A DNA stretch of 6,340 nt from Phycisphaeraceae bacterium (GTDB lineage: Bacteria; Planctomycetota; Phycisphaerae; Phycisphaerales; Phycisphaeraceae), in NCBI GenBank assembly GCA_029260695.1, contig JAJDCT010000029.1, positions 1 through 6,340 on the forward strand, read 5' to 3'. Position numbers and translations under genes: made by a program. Numbering within the stretch: the stretch's first letter is position 1; the number at the start of each line of letters is the position of its first letter. Positions 6,212-6,340 of the stretch are shown here, piece after piece. Under the pieces are notes generated by a model. That model made no database searches. It saw only the letters and a program-made list of their open reading frames with translations, and was not told where the DNA came from.

Positions 6212-6340
6212 TTGGCCAAAGCCAAGCGCGTATTCGAGTTAGCTAAAGAGCTGGGCGTCAAGAGCAAGGCCATCGTCGAGAAGTGCGAAGCCGAAGGCGT
6301 CCCGGGTATCACTAACCACATGTCGACGGTGAAGATCGGC
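6212..6340 (+). CDS. infB: Translation initiation factor IF-2, N-terminal part (3' end off window)
   Basis: IF-2 is the GTPase that places initiator tRNA on the small ribosomal subunit. Only 43 residues are visible, with no GTPase domain. They match the IF-2 N-terminal domain pattern: RVFELAKELGVKSKAIVEKC (6-25), followed by a short linker and NHMST (35-39). The start is TTG, chosen because of the strong ribosome site 6 nt upstream and an in-frame stop just before it. It lies 87 nt after nusA with no visible promoter or terminator between, so co-transcription with nusA is likely. Gene order nusA-infB supports the call. Confidence 0.9.
   Translation, partial: MAKAKRVFELAKELGVKSKAIVEKCEAEGVPGITNHMSTVKIG

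Overview
The window looks like chromosomal DNA of a planctomycete, most likely of the Phycisphaerae. It is GC-rich, and two large exported proteins end in the PEP-CTERM signal IPEPGTLGLLLIGAG preceded by paired dockerin-like calcium loops, a combination common in that class. The nusA and infB genes at the right are ordinary bacterial core genes. No exosortase, rRNA, tRNA, insertion sequence or CRISPR array is visible. All supported genes lie on the + strand.

Layout. Positions 1-1755 hold the 3' part of a surface-protein gene whose start lies off the left edge. A 228-nt spacer (1756-1983) carries a possible sigma-70 promoter and several inverted repeats. Positions 1984-4032 hold a complete second surface-protein gene of the same type (682 aa, signal peptide at one end, PEP-CTERM at the other). 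The two genes share a gapless 147-nt block covering the last dockerin loop and the sorting signal. Both proteins are built from repetitive beta-rich modules, a calcium-binding dockerin-like pair and an exosortase signal. They are probably secreted and attached to the envelope or matrix; their ligands are unknown.

Positions 4033-4621 are a 589-nt gap without a credible protein gene. It contains a perfect TTGACA promoter element at 4103, a run of mutually compatible RNA helices from about 4139 to 4391, and a convincing Rho-independent terminator at 4415-4444. I read this as a candidate structured RNA of about 300 nt that I cannot assign to a known family. It could be a free-standing small RNA or an attenuator leader for nusA, and it is the most interesting item in the window.

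Positions 4622-6124 encode transcription factor NusA, with an unusual acidic tail containing a 15-bp tandem repeat. Positions 6212-6340 are the start of infB (translation initiation factor IF-2), which begins at TTG behind a strong Shine-Dalgarno sequence. The nusA-infB order is the conserved bacterial arrangement, but rimP, which often precedes nusA, is absent here.
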